64,000 nucleotides of DNA, taken from the NCBI GenBank assembly GCA_017404205.1, contig JAFRCV010000003.1, positions 1 through 64,000 of the forward strand, in the 5' to 3' direction. The notes beneath the pieces are model-generated. The model had not been told where the DNA came from. It saw only the letters and a list, made by a program, of their open reading frames with translations, and searched no databases. The position numbers and the translations under genes are program-made. This document shows, one piece after another, positions 1-7,283 of the stretch. The stretch's first letter is position 1. Each line of letters opens with the position of its first letter. This stretch comes from Erysipelotrichaceae bacterium. Its GTDB lineage: Bacteria; Bacillota_I; Bacilli_A; Erysipelotrichales; Erysipelotrichaceae.

Positions 1-90
1 ATAAGAGAAACTAGACTAAAAGATGTTGTCGATAATAAAAAAGAATTAACTAGTAGAATATCAGACTATATCGAAAAAAGGAAAGAATAG
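1..90 (+). CDS. C-terminal end of an unidentified protein (5' truncated by window)
   Basis: Frame 1 is open from the first base to a TAG at 88-90 and gives 29 residues, rich in Lys, Glu and Arg and probably helical (it ends YIEKRKE). The start lies outside the window. A perfect intrinsic-terminator stem begins inside the last codons, which supports this being a real gene end. The fragment is too short to name. Confidence 0.6.
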   Translation: MRETRLKDVVDNKKELTSRISDYIEKRKE

Positions 91-110
91 ATAATCTTTC
101 CTTTATTGTT
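77..110 (+). terminator. Intrinsic terminator overlapping the end of the first gene
   Basis: A perfect 10-bp stem (77-86 with 95-104), an 8-base loop and a T-rich tail follow. The stop codon lies in the loop. Confidence 0.7.
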
Positions 111-187
111 TAGTGGTGACATTTTCAAAAAATTTCAACAATATTTTATTATATTTTTTATAATGATATTAGAAAAAGATATTCTCT

Positions 188-2386
188 ATGAAAAAAACAT
201 TAACATTTGTTATTAGTATATTCTTATTCATTTCTTGTTTTTTTATAAACGAAAAAGAAATAAATGCTGTTGGATATCGCGTTGAACTTGTTAGAGGATA
301 TGGAAGAGAAGTTGCAGGAGAAAAGGCGACTTATATATTTGAAAACGGAATTGATACTGGTTATTCTCTAATTGGCTCATTCGCTGGAGAGGTAGATCAA
401 AGCGGGCCAAACACAACAAAAAGGTATTCACAAAAGACAAGTGCTGAAACAAAAGTTACTGGCGTTGATGTATTTTATGGCGATAAAGCACTATACAATA
501 TTACAAGTGGATTACTTATAAAAGAAGATGGAAGTCTTACAAGTACAGTATCAAGCAATGCAACTAGGATATTAAAATTTGCTATTTCTGATACAACTTT
601 CTTTTGTCGTTTTTATTATGTTGCTGATGATTTAACAATAGTGCTTCACTATGCTAATGAAAATAAATTAAGCATAGAAAATATCAATGATTATTCTTCT
701 AATGAAACATATGATACATATTTAAAAGATGAGAACGAATCTTATATTTTAGGTAATTATAATTTGGCTGAAGGATTAAATATTAATATTAATCCTCTAG
801 ATAAAGAAATAGATAGAATAAATTTTGAATTAGATGATAAGAAATTAAGTCTATCTAGATTTGATAATACTTATTATTTATCAAATAATTATTTATTTTC
901 AAATATTCATAATGATGATGATATTTTGGCATACGATAAGAATAATATAACAATCTATAATGCGAATTCAGACATTAATATCAATTATGAATATCGAAAC
1001 AACATAATATTTGATGCATCAGAAGGCAAGTTTGAAGATGGCACAAACATCTATTCCACATTAACTTATAACAATAAAATAGATTATCCAAAAGATCCTA
1101 AAAAAGAAAATACTAATTTTGCGGGTTGGTATGATATCAATGATTATAAAGTTACAAACGATACATTTACTGAAGACACAAGCTTGAAAGCTGTATACAC
1201 CAATAATATTTACGATGTTACTTTTGATTTAAATAAAAAAGCCGAAAATATAATTGAAACAGTTGCTGAGAATTATAAATTAAAAGGCGACATAATACCA
1301 GAGATTGATGGCTATGCTTTTATGGGCTGGTATAGTGATCCCGAATATAAAAACGCTTATGATTTTTCAAAAGCCATCACTTCAAATACAACTATTTATG
1401 GAAAATATTTAAAGATTATTTCTGTTAGATTTAATAACGCAAAATCAATTATTTCAACAAGCTTTGAAAGCCAAATAAAAGATAATGGCTATATAGATTA
1501 CGATAATAATCGAATAATCCTTTTTGATAATTTTAAAAATGAAAATGGAATTAGTGTTGTTGTGAATAATTATGAAGGAAATATAAAAGATATTCTTATA
1601 ACTAATGGAAGTAGAAAAGTCAAAATAAATAAAAATGATATTGAAAACAATACAACTGTTTATGTAGGAAAATGGTTTTGGAAAAGAAAAACAGGAAATA
1701 AAAATAGTATTCTAAAATTTGTTCATTCAAATAAAGCCAACAAAAATGAAGCATTTACAATAACTCTTTACAATATAAAAAAAGATATCGACATCAACAT
1801 AAATTATGCCGATGTTAATTTAACTTATGTACTTGATGGTAAATCATATGACAAGATAATTCCATATAATTCAACTCTTGATATAGTGGTGCCTCAAAAA
1901 GAGGGTGCGATATTTAAGGGCTGGTATATGGATGAAAATTATCTAAATGAATTCAAAATTGATAATAGGATAACAAACGATATAACTTTATATGGAAAAT
2001 ATGAAATTAATCATGAAATAAGATTTGAAAATATAAATAAATTGTCATCTAGTAATTGGAATAGAGTAACAGGCGGCGAAATTAATGAAAATAGCTTAAT
2101 TAGTCTTGGCGATTATTCAAGTAGTGAAGGCATACAAGCAACAATCTTTTGCGATGTAGAAAATATGAAAGCAATTGAATTTGAATATGAAGGCTTTAAG
2201 ACAAGAGTTGATAAAGCTGATTTATATGAAACACATATCTTAGATAAAAACTTTGATTTCGTAGATAAAAGCAAATACGAAAATGGTGACTTGTTAAGGA
2301 TGTATATGTCAAAAGAAGCAAAAAATCAAATAACAATAAGATTCTTTAATATCTTAAGCGATATGAAAATTACAATTGTAAAATAA
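188..2386 (+). CDS. Secreted protein with Listeria-Bacteroides (InlB B-type / Flg_new) repeats
   Basis: A 732-residue exported protein. Residues 1-28 form a signal peptide (MKK start, hydrophobic stretch, Ala-Val-Gly near the end). Three InlB B-type modules can be seen. Each has a central GWY (about residues 313, 378 and 576) and two or three end in a Y/A-GKY or AVY strand; they start near residues 271, 341 and 542. This is the beta-grasp repeat family of Gram-positive surface proteins. No LPXTG motif, C-terminal membrane anchor, LysM or SLH domain is visible, so it is probably released or held by an unknown partner. A TATAAT at 159-164 gives a short leader without a good SD. The gene stands alone, bounded by terminators on both sides. 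The repeat call is firm; the function (adhesion, surface) is inferred. Confidence 0.8.
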   Translation: MKKTLTFVISIFLFISCFFINEKEINAVGYRVELVRGYGREVAGEKATYIFENGIDTGYSLIGSFAGEVDQSGPNTTKRYSQKTSAETKVTGVDVFYGDKALYNITSGLLIKEDGSLTSTVSSNATRILKFAISDTTFFCRFYYVADDLTIVLHYANENKLSIENINDYSSNETYDTYLKDENESYILGNYNLAEGLNININPLDKEIDRINFELDDKKLSLSRFDNTYYLSNNYLFSNIHNDDDILAYDKNNITIYNANSDININYEYRNNIIFDASEGKFEDGTNIYSTLTYNNKIDYPKDPKKENTNFAGWYDINDYKVTNDTFTEDTSLKAVYTNNIYDVTFDLNKKAENIIETVAENYKLKGDIIPEIDGYAFMGWYSDPEYKNAYDFSKAITSNTTIYGKYLKIISVRFNNAKSIISTSFESQIKDNGYIDYDNNRIILFDNFKNENGISVVVNNYEGNIKDILITNGSRKVKINKNDIENNTTVYVGKWFWKRKTGNKNSILKFVHSNKANKNEAFTITLYNIKKDIDININYADVNLTYVLDGKSYDKIIPYNSTLDIVVPQKEGAIFKGWYMDENYLNEFKIDNRITNDITLYGKYEINHEIRFENINKLSSSNWNRVTGGEINENSLISLGDYSSSEGIQATIFCDVENMKAIEFEYEGFKTRVDKADLYETHILDKNFDFVDKSKYENGDLLRMYMSKEAKNQITIRFFNILSDMKITIVK

Positions 2387-2390
2387 TTAA

Positions 2391-2416
2391 AAACAAATCT
2401 CATTTGAGATTTGTTT
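2391..2416. terminator. Bidirectional terminator between convergent genes
   Basis: A 12-bp perfect inverted repeat (2391-2402 with 2405-2416) sits between the stops of the secreted-protein gene and the exchanger gene. T-rich DNA follows on both strands, more strongly on the minus strand. Confidence 0.8.
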
Positions 2417-2421
2417 AGTAT

Positions 2422-3381
2422 TTATAGAAAGAATTGAATTCCACAATAGCAAGCATAAATTATTAGTAATGTGATACCTTGCCATCTATATAAACGTCCT
2501 TTAATTAATGGTGGCAAAACAAGTAATGCCATAACTGACAACATTACTGGTATATCAAGAATAAATGAAGCATTCATTCCAAATAAAACTTTTTCTACTG
2601 GAACAGCAAATGGCGATAAAGCAATTGATACACCAGATACTAAAACAAGATTGAATAGATTTGCACCAATAATGTTTCCAAGAGACAATAAGCCATGTCC
2701 CTTTCTTAATGATGTTATGGCTGTAACAAGCTCAGGCAACGAAGTTCCTAGTGCAACAAATGTCAAAGCAATTACTGATTCTGGAACACCTAAGCCTTTC
2801 GCAATTATCGTACCATTATCTACTAAGAAGTCTGCACCAAAAGCAATAGCGATAGCACCTAAGACAAGAAATAAAATATCTTTCCATAATGGCGTGTTTT
2901 GTTCTTCTTCAATTTCTTCTTCAGTTTTATTTTCTTTAGCAGATTTAATTTGAAGAATTATATAAACAACAAAAATTGAAAGCAAGATAATACCTTCAAG
3001 TCTTGTAAAGAAAGCATCGCCATACGCAAATATACAATACAATAAAGCGGCTGTAAAAAAGAAAATAACAGGAAGCTTCATTGTTTTTTTGTTTACTGTA
3101 GATGGTTTAGCAGCAATTGTAATTGCACAAATTAAAGCAGTATTACAAATAATTGAACCAATTGCATTTCCATAAGCAATTTGTGGATGCCCCTCTAAGG
3201 CACCTGTAGCACTTACCATAACTTCTGGTAAGGTTGTGCCAATTGATACAACCGTAGCACCAATTAATAGATCTGGTACATGAAATTTTTTAGCAATTCC
3301 AGTAGCACCATCAACAAACTTATCGCCACCAATAATTAATAGCACAAGACCAACAATAAATAATAAAATAGCAACTAACAT
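2422..3381 (-). CDS. CaCA-family cation/Na+ (or H+) exchanger, YrbG-like
   Basis: A 319-residue integral membrane exchanger with the two inverted alpha-repeats of the CaCA family. Repeat 1 has GTTLPE (residues 48-53) and GNAIGS (71-76); repeat 2 has GTSLPE (211-216) and GNIIGAN (234-240). An acidic cytosolic loop (about 148-165, many Glu) lies between the halves. The family usually moves Ca2+ out against Na+ or H+. The ATG overlaps the mntP stop by one base (TAATG) and has a G-rich SD inside mntP, so it is translationally coupled to mntP and lies under the Mn2+ riboswitch. That context suggests Mn2+ or mixed Mn2+/Ca2+ export here; this is inference. Confidence 0.88.
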   Translation of the reverse strand: MLVAILLFIVGLVLLIIGGDKFVDGATGIAKKFHVPDLLIGATVVSIGTTLPEVMVSATGALEGHPQIAYGNAIGSIICNTALICAITIAAKPSTVNKKTMKLPVIFFFTAALLYCIFAYGDAFFTRLEGIILLSIFVVYIILQIKSAKENKTEEEIEEEQNTPLWKDILFLVLGAIAIAFGADFLVDNGTIIAKGLGVPESVIALTFVALGTSLPELVTAITSLRKGHGLLSLGNIIGANLFNLVLVSGVSIALSPFAVPVEKVLFGMNASFILDIPVMLSVMALLVLPPLIKGRLYRWQGITLLIIYACYCGIQFFL

Positions 3382-3947
3382 TAAATAACCCCCGAGATAA
3401 ATATCTTTATTCCTACAATTATCAATATAATTCCACCAATAATTGGTGCATTATTAGATAATTTGTTACCACCTTTTTTCCCTATATAGTAAGCAATTAA
3501 ACATAAGATAAAAGTAACAATTCCAATAATTAATGCTTCATATAAAGCTTTTGAAAATGAGTAAGCAATCATTGTCAAGCCAACTGACAATGCATCAATA
3601 GATGTTGCGATCGCTTGAATGACAAGAACAGAAAAGTTTAAGCTTACTTTTTCTTCTTTCTTGTCTTTTTCAACAATCATTTTGATACCGATATAAAGAA
3701 GCAAGATTAATGCAAGATATGGAACAATTTTATTAATAATTTCAAATTTTTCTGCTAATTGAGAAGTAAGATGCCAACCAATTAAAGGCATTAAAGCTTG
3801 AAACAGTCCAAAGACAAAGACCATCAGTAAGACATCTTTAAAATTCATTTTAGGCTTATTTAAACCATTAGCTAAGGAAATTGAAAAAGCATCCATCGCT
3901 AATCCTATTCCTAATAAAAATGCATTAATAATAAAATTGTGTTCCAT
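3381..3947 (-). CDS. mntP: Manganese efflux pump MntP
   Basis: A 188-residue, six-helix membrane protein of the MntP family, which exports Mn2+. The two conserved membrane aspartates are present in AMDAF (Asp19) and TSIDA (Asp118), matching the E. coli pair. The start at 3947 (MEHNF) was chosen because it aligns with the family N-terminus. In-frame ATGs at 4001, 3989 and 3971 would add a hydrophobic tail encoded by the riboswitch terminator. The chosen ATG directly follows the terminator U-tract and has no SD, so the true start is uncertain. A yybP-ykoY riboswitch upstream and a coupled CaCA exchanger downstream support a Mn detoxification role. Confidence 0.92.
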   Translation of the reverse strand: MEHNFIINAFLLGIGLAMDAFSISLANGLNKPKMNFKDVLLMVFVFGLFQALMPLIGWHLTSQLAEKFEIINKIVPYLALILLLYIGIKMIVEKDKKEEKVSLNFSVLVIQAIATSIDALSVGLTMIAYSFSKALYEALIIGIVTFILCLIAYYIGKKGGNKLSNNAPIIGGIILIIVGIKIFISGVI

Positions 3948-3950
3948 AAA

Positions 3951-3980
3951 AAAAATAAAAGCTTGTGTCATACACAAGCT
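3951..3980 (-). terminator. Riboswitch-controlled intrinsic terminator before mntP
   Basis: Read on the minus strand: a perfect 9-bp stem (3980-3972 with 3968-3960), a 3-base loop, then a T-rich run ending at the mntP ATG. It is the likely expression platform of the manganese aptamer. Confidence 0.85.
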
Positions 3981-3998
3981 AACACTCATGTATAACAA

Positions 3999-4080
3999 CA
4001 TGAGTCTCGCAAATTAAGATAAGCCAGGCTTAGAGCCATGATGTTGTACTTATCACCTTTAGGCTTGCTACTCCCTCAGT
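3999..4080 (-). promoter_or_regulatory. yybP-ykoY (Mn2+) riboswitch aptamer
   Basis: The minus strand has the hallmark GGGAGTAGC near the 5' end and GCGAGA near the 3' end. They are flanked by TGAG and CTCA, which close helix P1, as in the B. subtilis element. The family senses Mn2+ and turns on exporters when Mn2+ is high. A second inverted repeat (3984-3990 with 3999-4005) would compete with P1. The downstream gene is mntP, the classic target. Confidence 0.93.
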
Positions 4081-4086
4081 AAGTAA

Positions 4087-4115
4087 ATACTATCATTTTA
4101 TGAAAATTACTTCAA
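4087..4115 (-). promoter_or_regulatory. Promoter of the mntP riboswitch operon
   Basis: On the minus strand, TTGAAG (4115-4110), a 17-base spacer and TAGTAT (4092-4087) with an upstream TG. Transcription would begin near 4080, the first base of the aptamer. Confidence 0.65.
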
Positions 4116-4129
4116 TATCAAAAAAATAT

Positions 4130-4140
4130 GATAATATAAT
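4130..4140 (+). promoter_or_regulatory. -10 region of the 4150 gene; near-leaderless
   Basis: Overlapping GATAAT (4130-4135) and TATAAT (4135-4140) boxes lie 14 and 9 bases before the ATG at 4150. TTACTT at 4107-4112 is a 17-base match for GATAAT. No SD is present. Confidence 0.5.
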
Positions 4141-4149
4141 AATTACCCT

Positions 4150-4815
4150 ATGAAAAAAGTTATACTTGTATTATTTATTCTATTATTGTCTTTAACAAGT
4201 TCAGGATTTTCTTATGAAGAAGAAAAAGAAGAAAGAGCTTTTTCTATAGATGATTTATATGACTATCAAAAAGAATTTAAAAGTGAAGAAATAGATGTAT
4301 GCGCAAGTAATTCTTCAAAAACATATATGGATTATCGTGCAACAACCGCTAGAGATTCAAGACAATATTGGTTTATAAGAGAAGAACTAACAGTAGATGA
4401 ACAAACAGGTTTTTTATATGACAAAGATGGTTTTATTGGTGTTGCACTTGGATCATTCTATGGTGAAATTGGTGACAGATATTATTTCACACTTGAATCA
4501 GGCGTTGTATTGCCACTTGTAAAATGTGAAGAAAAATCTGATGGCGATACTGATTATACAAATTGTTATCACACAAGTGATAACTCAGTAATTGAGTTTG
4601 TAATTGATAAAAATGCAGCCATGGAGTATTTTGGTAGGTTATCAAACGATTACATACTAAATGGTAACTACAATAACTATTCATTATTCAAAGGAGAAAT
4701 AGTTAAAGTAGAAAAAGTTCTAGAAGAAAGAAATGAGAACTATGTAACCTTTGAAAAGAACAAACAAATCAATATAAATAAATATGACATCTTCAATTAT
4801 GGAAGTGGATACTAA
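4150..4815 (+). CDS. Secreted protein of unknown function
   Basis: A 221-residue protein with a clear signal peptide (residues 1-21: MKK, Leu-rich core, SGFS), then an acidic segment (EEEKEE) and a hydrophilic, Tyr-rich domain. Four Cys residues appear in the mature part (CASN, VKCEE, NCYH). No lipobox or cell-wall anchor is seen. I do not recognise the family. It is divergent from the mntP operon across about 70 bases that hold both promoters. A terminator follows directly, so it is monocistronic. The ATG has no SD and a -10 box only 9 bases upstream. Confidence 0.75.
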   Translation: MKKVILVLFILLLSLTSSGFSYEEEKEERAFSIDDLYDYQKEFKSEEIDVCASNSSKTYMDYRATTARDSRQYWFIREELTVDEQTGFLYDKDGFIGVALGSFYGEIGDRYYFTLESGVVLPLVKCEEKSDGDTDYTNCYHTSDNSVIEFVIDKNAAMEYFGRLSNDYILNGNYNNYSLFKGEIVKVEKVLEERNENYVTFEKNKQININKYDIFNYGSGY

Positions 4816-4844
4816 ACGCACATAACAGTGCGTTTTTCTTTTTT
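4814..4844 (+). terminator. Intrinsic terminator after the 4150 gene
   Basis: An 8-bp GC-rich stem (4814-4821 with 4828-4835), then a long T-run to 4845. Confidence 0.9.
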
Positions 4845-4970
4845 TCAGAACCAGATAGAAAAGAATGTATTGTATATAAAGACAAAACAAAGACATTTGA
4901 AATCTATCATGGAGATAGTGAAAGTAATGTATCTATAAAAGAGGAAAGTTTTAAAAACATCTTGTATTAG
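4845..4970 (+). pseudogene. Possible remnant of a decayed gene (C-terminal 41 codons)
   Basis: Directly after the terminator, a frame without ATG reads 41 sense codons and ends at TAG 4968-4970. The peptide (begins SEPDRKECIVY, ends ESFKNILY) has protein-like composition, unlike the flanking AT-rich DNA. No start or SD fits. It may be the tail of a deleted gene. The rest of the gap, 4971-5110, shows nothing but AT-rich DNA. Confidence 0.3.
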
Positions 4971-5110
4971 ATTAAAAGATATAAATTATATTAACGCAAA
5001 TATATTCTATTTTCCTAAATAAGATATGAAGCATTTTTTCAATTGATGAAGAAAGGTGCAAACATACATAAGATAAATAAAGAAACAAGAATAAATATTG
5101 TCGTTTTTTA

Positions 5111-5116
5111 TATAAT
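5111..5116 (+). promoter_or_regulatory. -10 box of the miaA operon; leaderless start
   Basis: A perfect TATAAT lies only 6 bases before the miaA ATG (5123), so transcription should start at or next to the start codon. No good -35 and no SD are visible. Confidence 0.55.
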
Positions 5117-5122
5117 TAAGAT

Positions 5123-6010
5123 ATGCAAAAAGTCTTAGTTATTGTAGGGCCTACAGCTAGTGGAAAATCAGCCTTTGGAATTGAATGTGCCAAAGCTTTT
5201 AATGGCGAAATAATATCTGGAGATTCTATTCAGATATATAGAGGACTAAATATTGGTAGTGCCAAAATAAGTCAAGATGAAATGTCAAACATTAAACATC
5301 ATTTAATTGACATCAAAGATGCCAATGAAACATATTCCGTTAAAGAGTTTCAAGAAAGAGGAAGATCTTTAATTGAAGAAATAAGTTTAAAGAATAAACT
5401 ACCAATAATAGTTGGTGGAACTGGTTTATATATTAAAGCCTTATTGTATGATTATGTATTTTTTGATGAAGAAGAAAAAGATAATCCTTATGATGAATTA
5501 AGCAATGAAGATATATATGATGTTTTATTAAAAGAAGATCCTGCTTCATTAGAAAAGATACACATCAATAATCGTAAAAGATTAGTGAGAGCTTTAAATG
5601 TATTAAGAAAACATAAAACAGGAATTGCAGATATTGCATCTAAACAAGAACATAAACTTCTATATGATGCCAAAATAATTGGACTAACATTAGATAGAGA
5701 AAGCCTATATGAAAGAATAAATATACGTGTTGATAAAATGATAGAAGAGGGTTTGCTAGAAGAAATTCAAGGCCTATTAGATTCAGACATCAATTTTTCT
5801 AATCAATCTATGCAAGGCATTGGTTATAAAGAATTTAAAGAATTTTTTAATGGTGAAAAAACTTTAGATGAATGTATAGCTTCTGTTAAATCAAATACTA
5901 AACATTTCGCAAAAAGACAATATACATGGTTTAAAAACCAGATGAATCTTAATTGGTATGAAGATAAAGATAGCGCAAAAAAGGATATTGAAGAATGGCT
6001 AAATATTTAG
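5123..6010 (+). CDS. miaA: tRNA dimethylallyltransferase MiaA
   Basis: A 295-residue enzyme that prenylates N6 of A37 in tRNAs reading UNN codons, the first step to i6A/ms2i6A. The P-loop GPTASGKS (residues 8-15) is followed by the SGDS and D-x-x-Q-x-Y-R motif, GGTGLY and RRLVRALNV-type signatures of the family; a QYTWF-like segment lies near the C-terminus. Length is normal. It is first in a ten-gene plus-strand run and overlaps the next gene by 16 bases. The ATG has no SD but has TATAAT 6 bases upstream. Confidence 0.96.
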   Translation: MQKVLVIVGPTASGKSAFGIECAKAFNGEIISGDSIQIYRGLNIGSAKISQDEMSNIKHHLIDIKDANETYSVKEFQERGRSLIEEISLKNKLPIIVGGTGLYIKALLYDYVFFDEEEKDNPYDELSNEDIYDVLLKEDPASLEKIHINNRKRLVRALNVLRKHKTGIADIASKQEHKLLYDAKIIGLTLDRESLYERINIRVDKMIEEGLLEEIQGLLDSDINFSNQSMQGIGYKEFKEFFNGEKTLDECIASVKSNTKHFAKRQYTWFKNQMNLNWYEDKDSAKKDIEEWLNI

Positions 6011-6678
6011 AACGTTTAGAAATCTTGCTTGGTAAAGATGCAATTAAATTTCTTAAAAAGAAAAAAGTTTTAATATGCGGCGTTGGTGGTGTTGGTTCAT
6101 TTGTTGCTGAAGCTTTAGCGAGAAGTGGCATTGGTAAAATAGATATTGTTGATTATGATATTGTAGATCCTTCAAATCTAAATCGCCAATTACTTAGCAA
6201 CAAAAACAATATTGGCAAGATTAAAGTTGAAGAAATGAAGAAAAGATTAGAAGAGATATCTGATTGTAAAGTAGAAGCTTATAATCAATATATTGATGAG
6301 AATTTTAAATTAAAAAAATATGATTATGTTGTTGACTGCATTGATTCACTTAATAGTAAATTCTCTTTAATTAAGAAGTGCCATGAAAAAAATATACCAA
6401 TATTATCTTCTCTTGGCACCGCAAAAAGAATAAAAATTGAAAACATTAAGCGCACAACTTTAGATAAAACACAAAACGATCCTTTAGCTAAGGCTTTTAG
6501 AAATCTTGTAAGAAAAGAAAAATATCGTCATAAGATTGATGTTGTCTTTGTAGATAGCCCACCAATACAGGTTCCTAAACTTGGTTCAAGCATCTTTGTG
6601 GTTGGAAGTGCTGGCTTATTTATCGCATCAGAAGTGTTTAAAGATTTATTAAGAGGTCTAAATGAAAATTCAAATTAA
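5995..6678 (+). CDS. tcdA: tRNA threonylcarbamoyladenosine dehydratase (TcdA/CsdL family)
   Basis: A 227-residue E1-like (ThiF/MoeB superfamily) protein. The nucleotide-binding GVGGVGS (residues 29-35), DYDIVDPSNLNRQ (about 53-65) and a VDCID segment are present. TcdA uses ATP to convert t6A37 of tRNA into cyclic ct6A. It is slightly shorter than E. coli TcdA (about 268), lacking part of the C-terminus. Its overlap with miaA, another A37 modification gene, supports the tRNA role over sulfur-carrier activation. The next ORF overlaps by 17 bases. Confidence 0.85.
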   Translation: MAKYLERLEILLGKDAIKFLKKKKVLICGVGGVGSFVAEALARSGIGKIDIVDYDIVDPSNLNRQLLSNKNNIGKIKVEEMKKRLEEISDCKVEAYNQYIDENFKLKKYDYVVDCIDSLNSKFSLIKKCHEKNIPILSSLGTAKRIKIENIKRTTLDKTQNDPLAKAFRNLVRKEKYRHKIDVVFVDSPPIQVPKLGSSIFVVGSAGLFIASEVFKDLLRGLNENSN

Positions 6679-7273
6679 TAAACAAAGTTCTATTAAAATC
6701 ATCAGTAATAAGATTATCTATTTTGATCCATTTATGATTGATGAAGAAAGCCATGATGCAGATATTGTTTTTATTACTCATGATCACTATGATCACTTTT
6801 CTATTGATGATATTAAAAAAATAGAAAAAGAAGATACTGTCTTTGTGATTCCAGATAATATGTACAATTTATTAGGAGGAGAAAATGTAGTTGTATTAAA
6901 TCCTAATGAAAAAACAATTGTAGAAGGATATGAGGTTATGACCATTCCTTCATACAATGTAAATAAAAGATTTCATCCAAAAGAAAAAGGTAATTTAGGT
7001 TATATCGTTAAAATAGAAGGTAAAAGAGTTTATGTAGCTGGTGATTGTGATATGAATGAAGATAATGAAAATATTAGTGTTGATATTGCAATAGTTCCTG
7101 TTGGTGGTCATTTCACAATGGATTATAAGGAAGCAGCAAAACTAATAAACAAAATTAAACCAGAAATTGCGATACCTTGTCATTATGGAGATTTAGGAAT
7201 AGGTGACATAGATGATGGCAAAAGATTTAAAGAATTAGTTGATTCAAATATAAAAGTAGAAATATTAACATAG
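6662..7273 (+). CDS. Metallo-beta-lactamase fold hydrolase, YtkL/UPF0173-like
   Basis: A 203-residue MBL-fold protein. The THDHYDH metal motif (residues 39-45), a later AGDCD (Asp ligand) and PCHYGD (His ligand) complete the dinuclear metal site. It resembles the UlaG/UPF0173 branch of small cytosolic hydrolases whose substrates are mostly unknown. It is translationally linked to tcdA (17-base overlap), and the peptidase gene starts 10 bases after it. Confidence 0.85.
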   Translation: MKIQINKQSSIKIISNKIIYFDPFMIDEESHDADIVFITHDHYDHFSIDDIKKIEKEDTVFVIPDNMYNLLGGENVVVLNPNEKTIVEGYEVMTIPSYNVNKRFHPKEKGNLGYIVKIEGKRVYVAGDCDMNEDNENISVDIAIVPVGGHFTMDYKEAAKLINKIKPEIAIPCHYGDLGIGDIDDGKRFKELVDSNIKVEILT

Positions 7274-7283
7274 GAGACCAAAG

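Noticed and set aside
2471-2953. 160-codon plus-strand frame inside the CaCA exchanger gene
   Set aside because: It is the complement of a clear membrane-protein gene and has no motif or SD.
3948-4001. Upstream 18-codon extension of mntP (start at 4001)
   Set aside because: It would translate the riboswitch terminator and does not align with MntP family N-termini; kept only as an alternative start.
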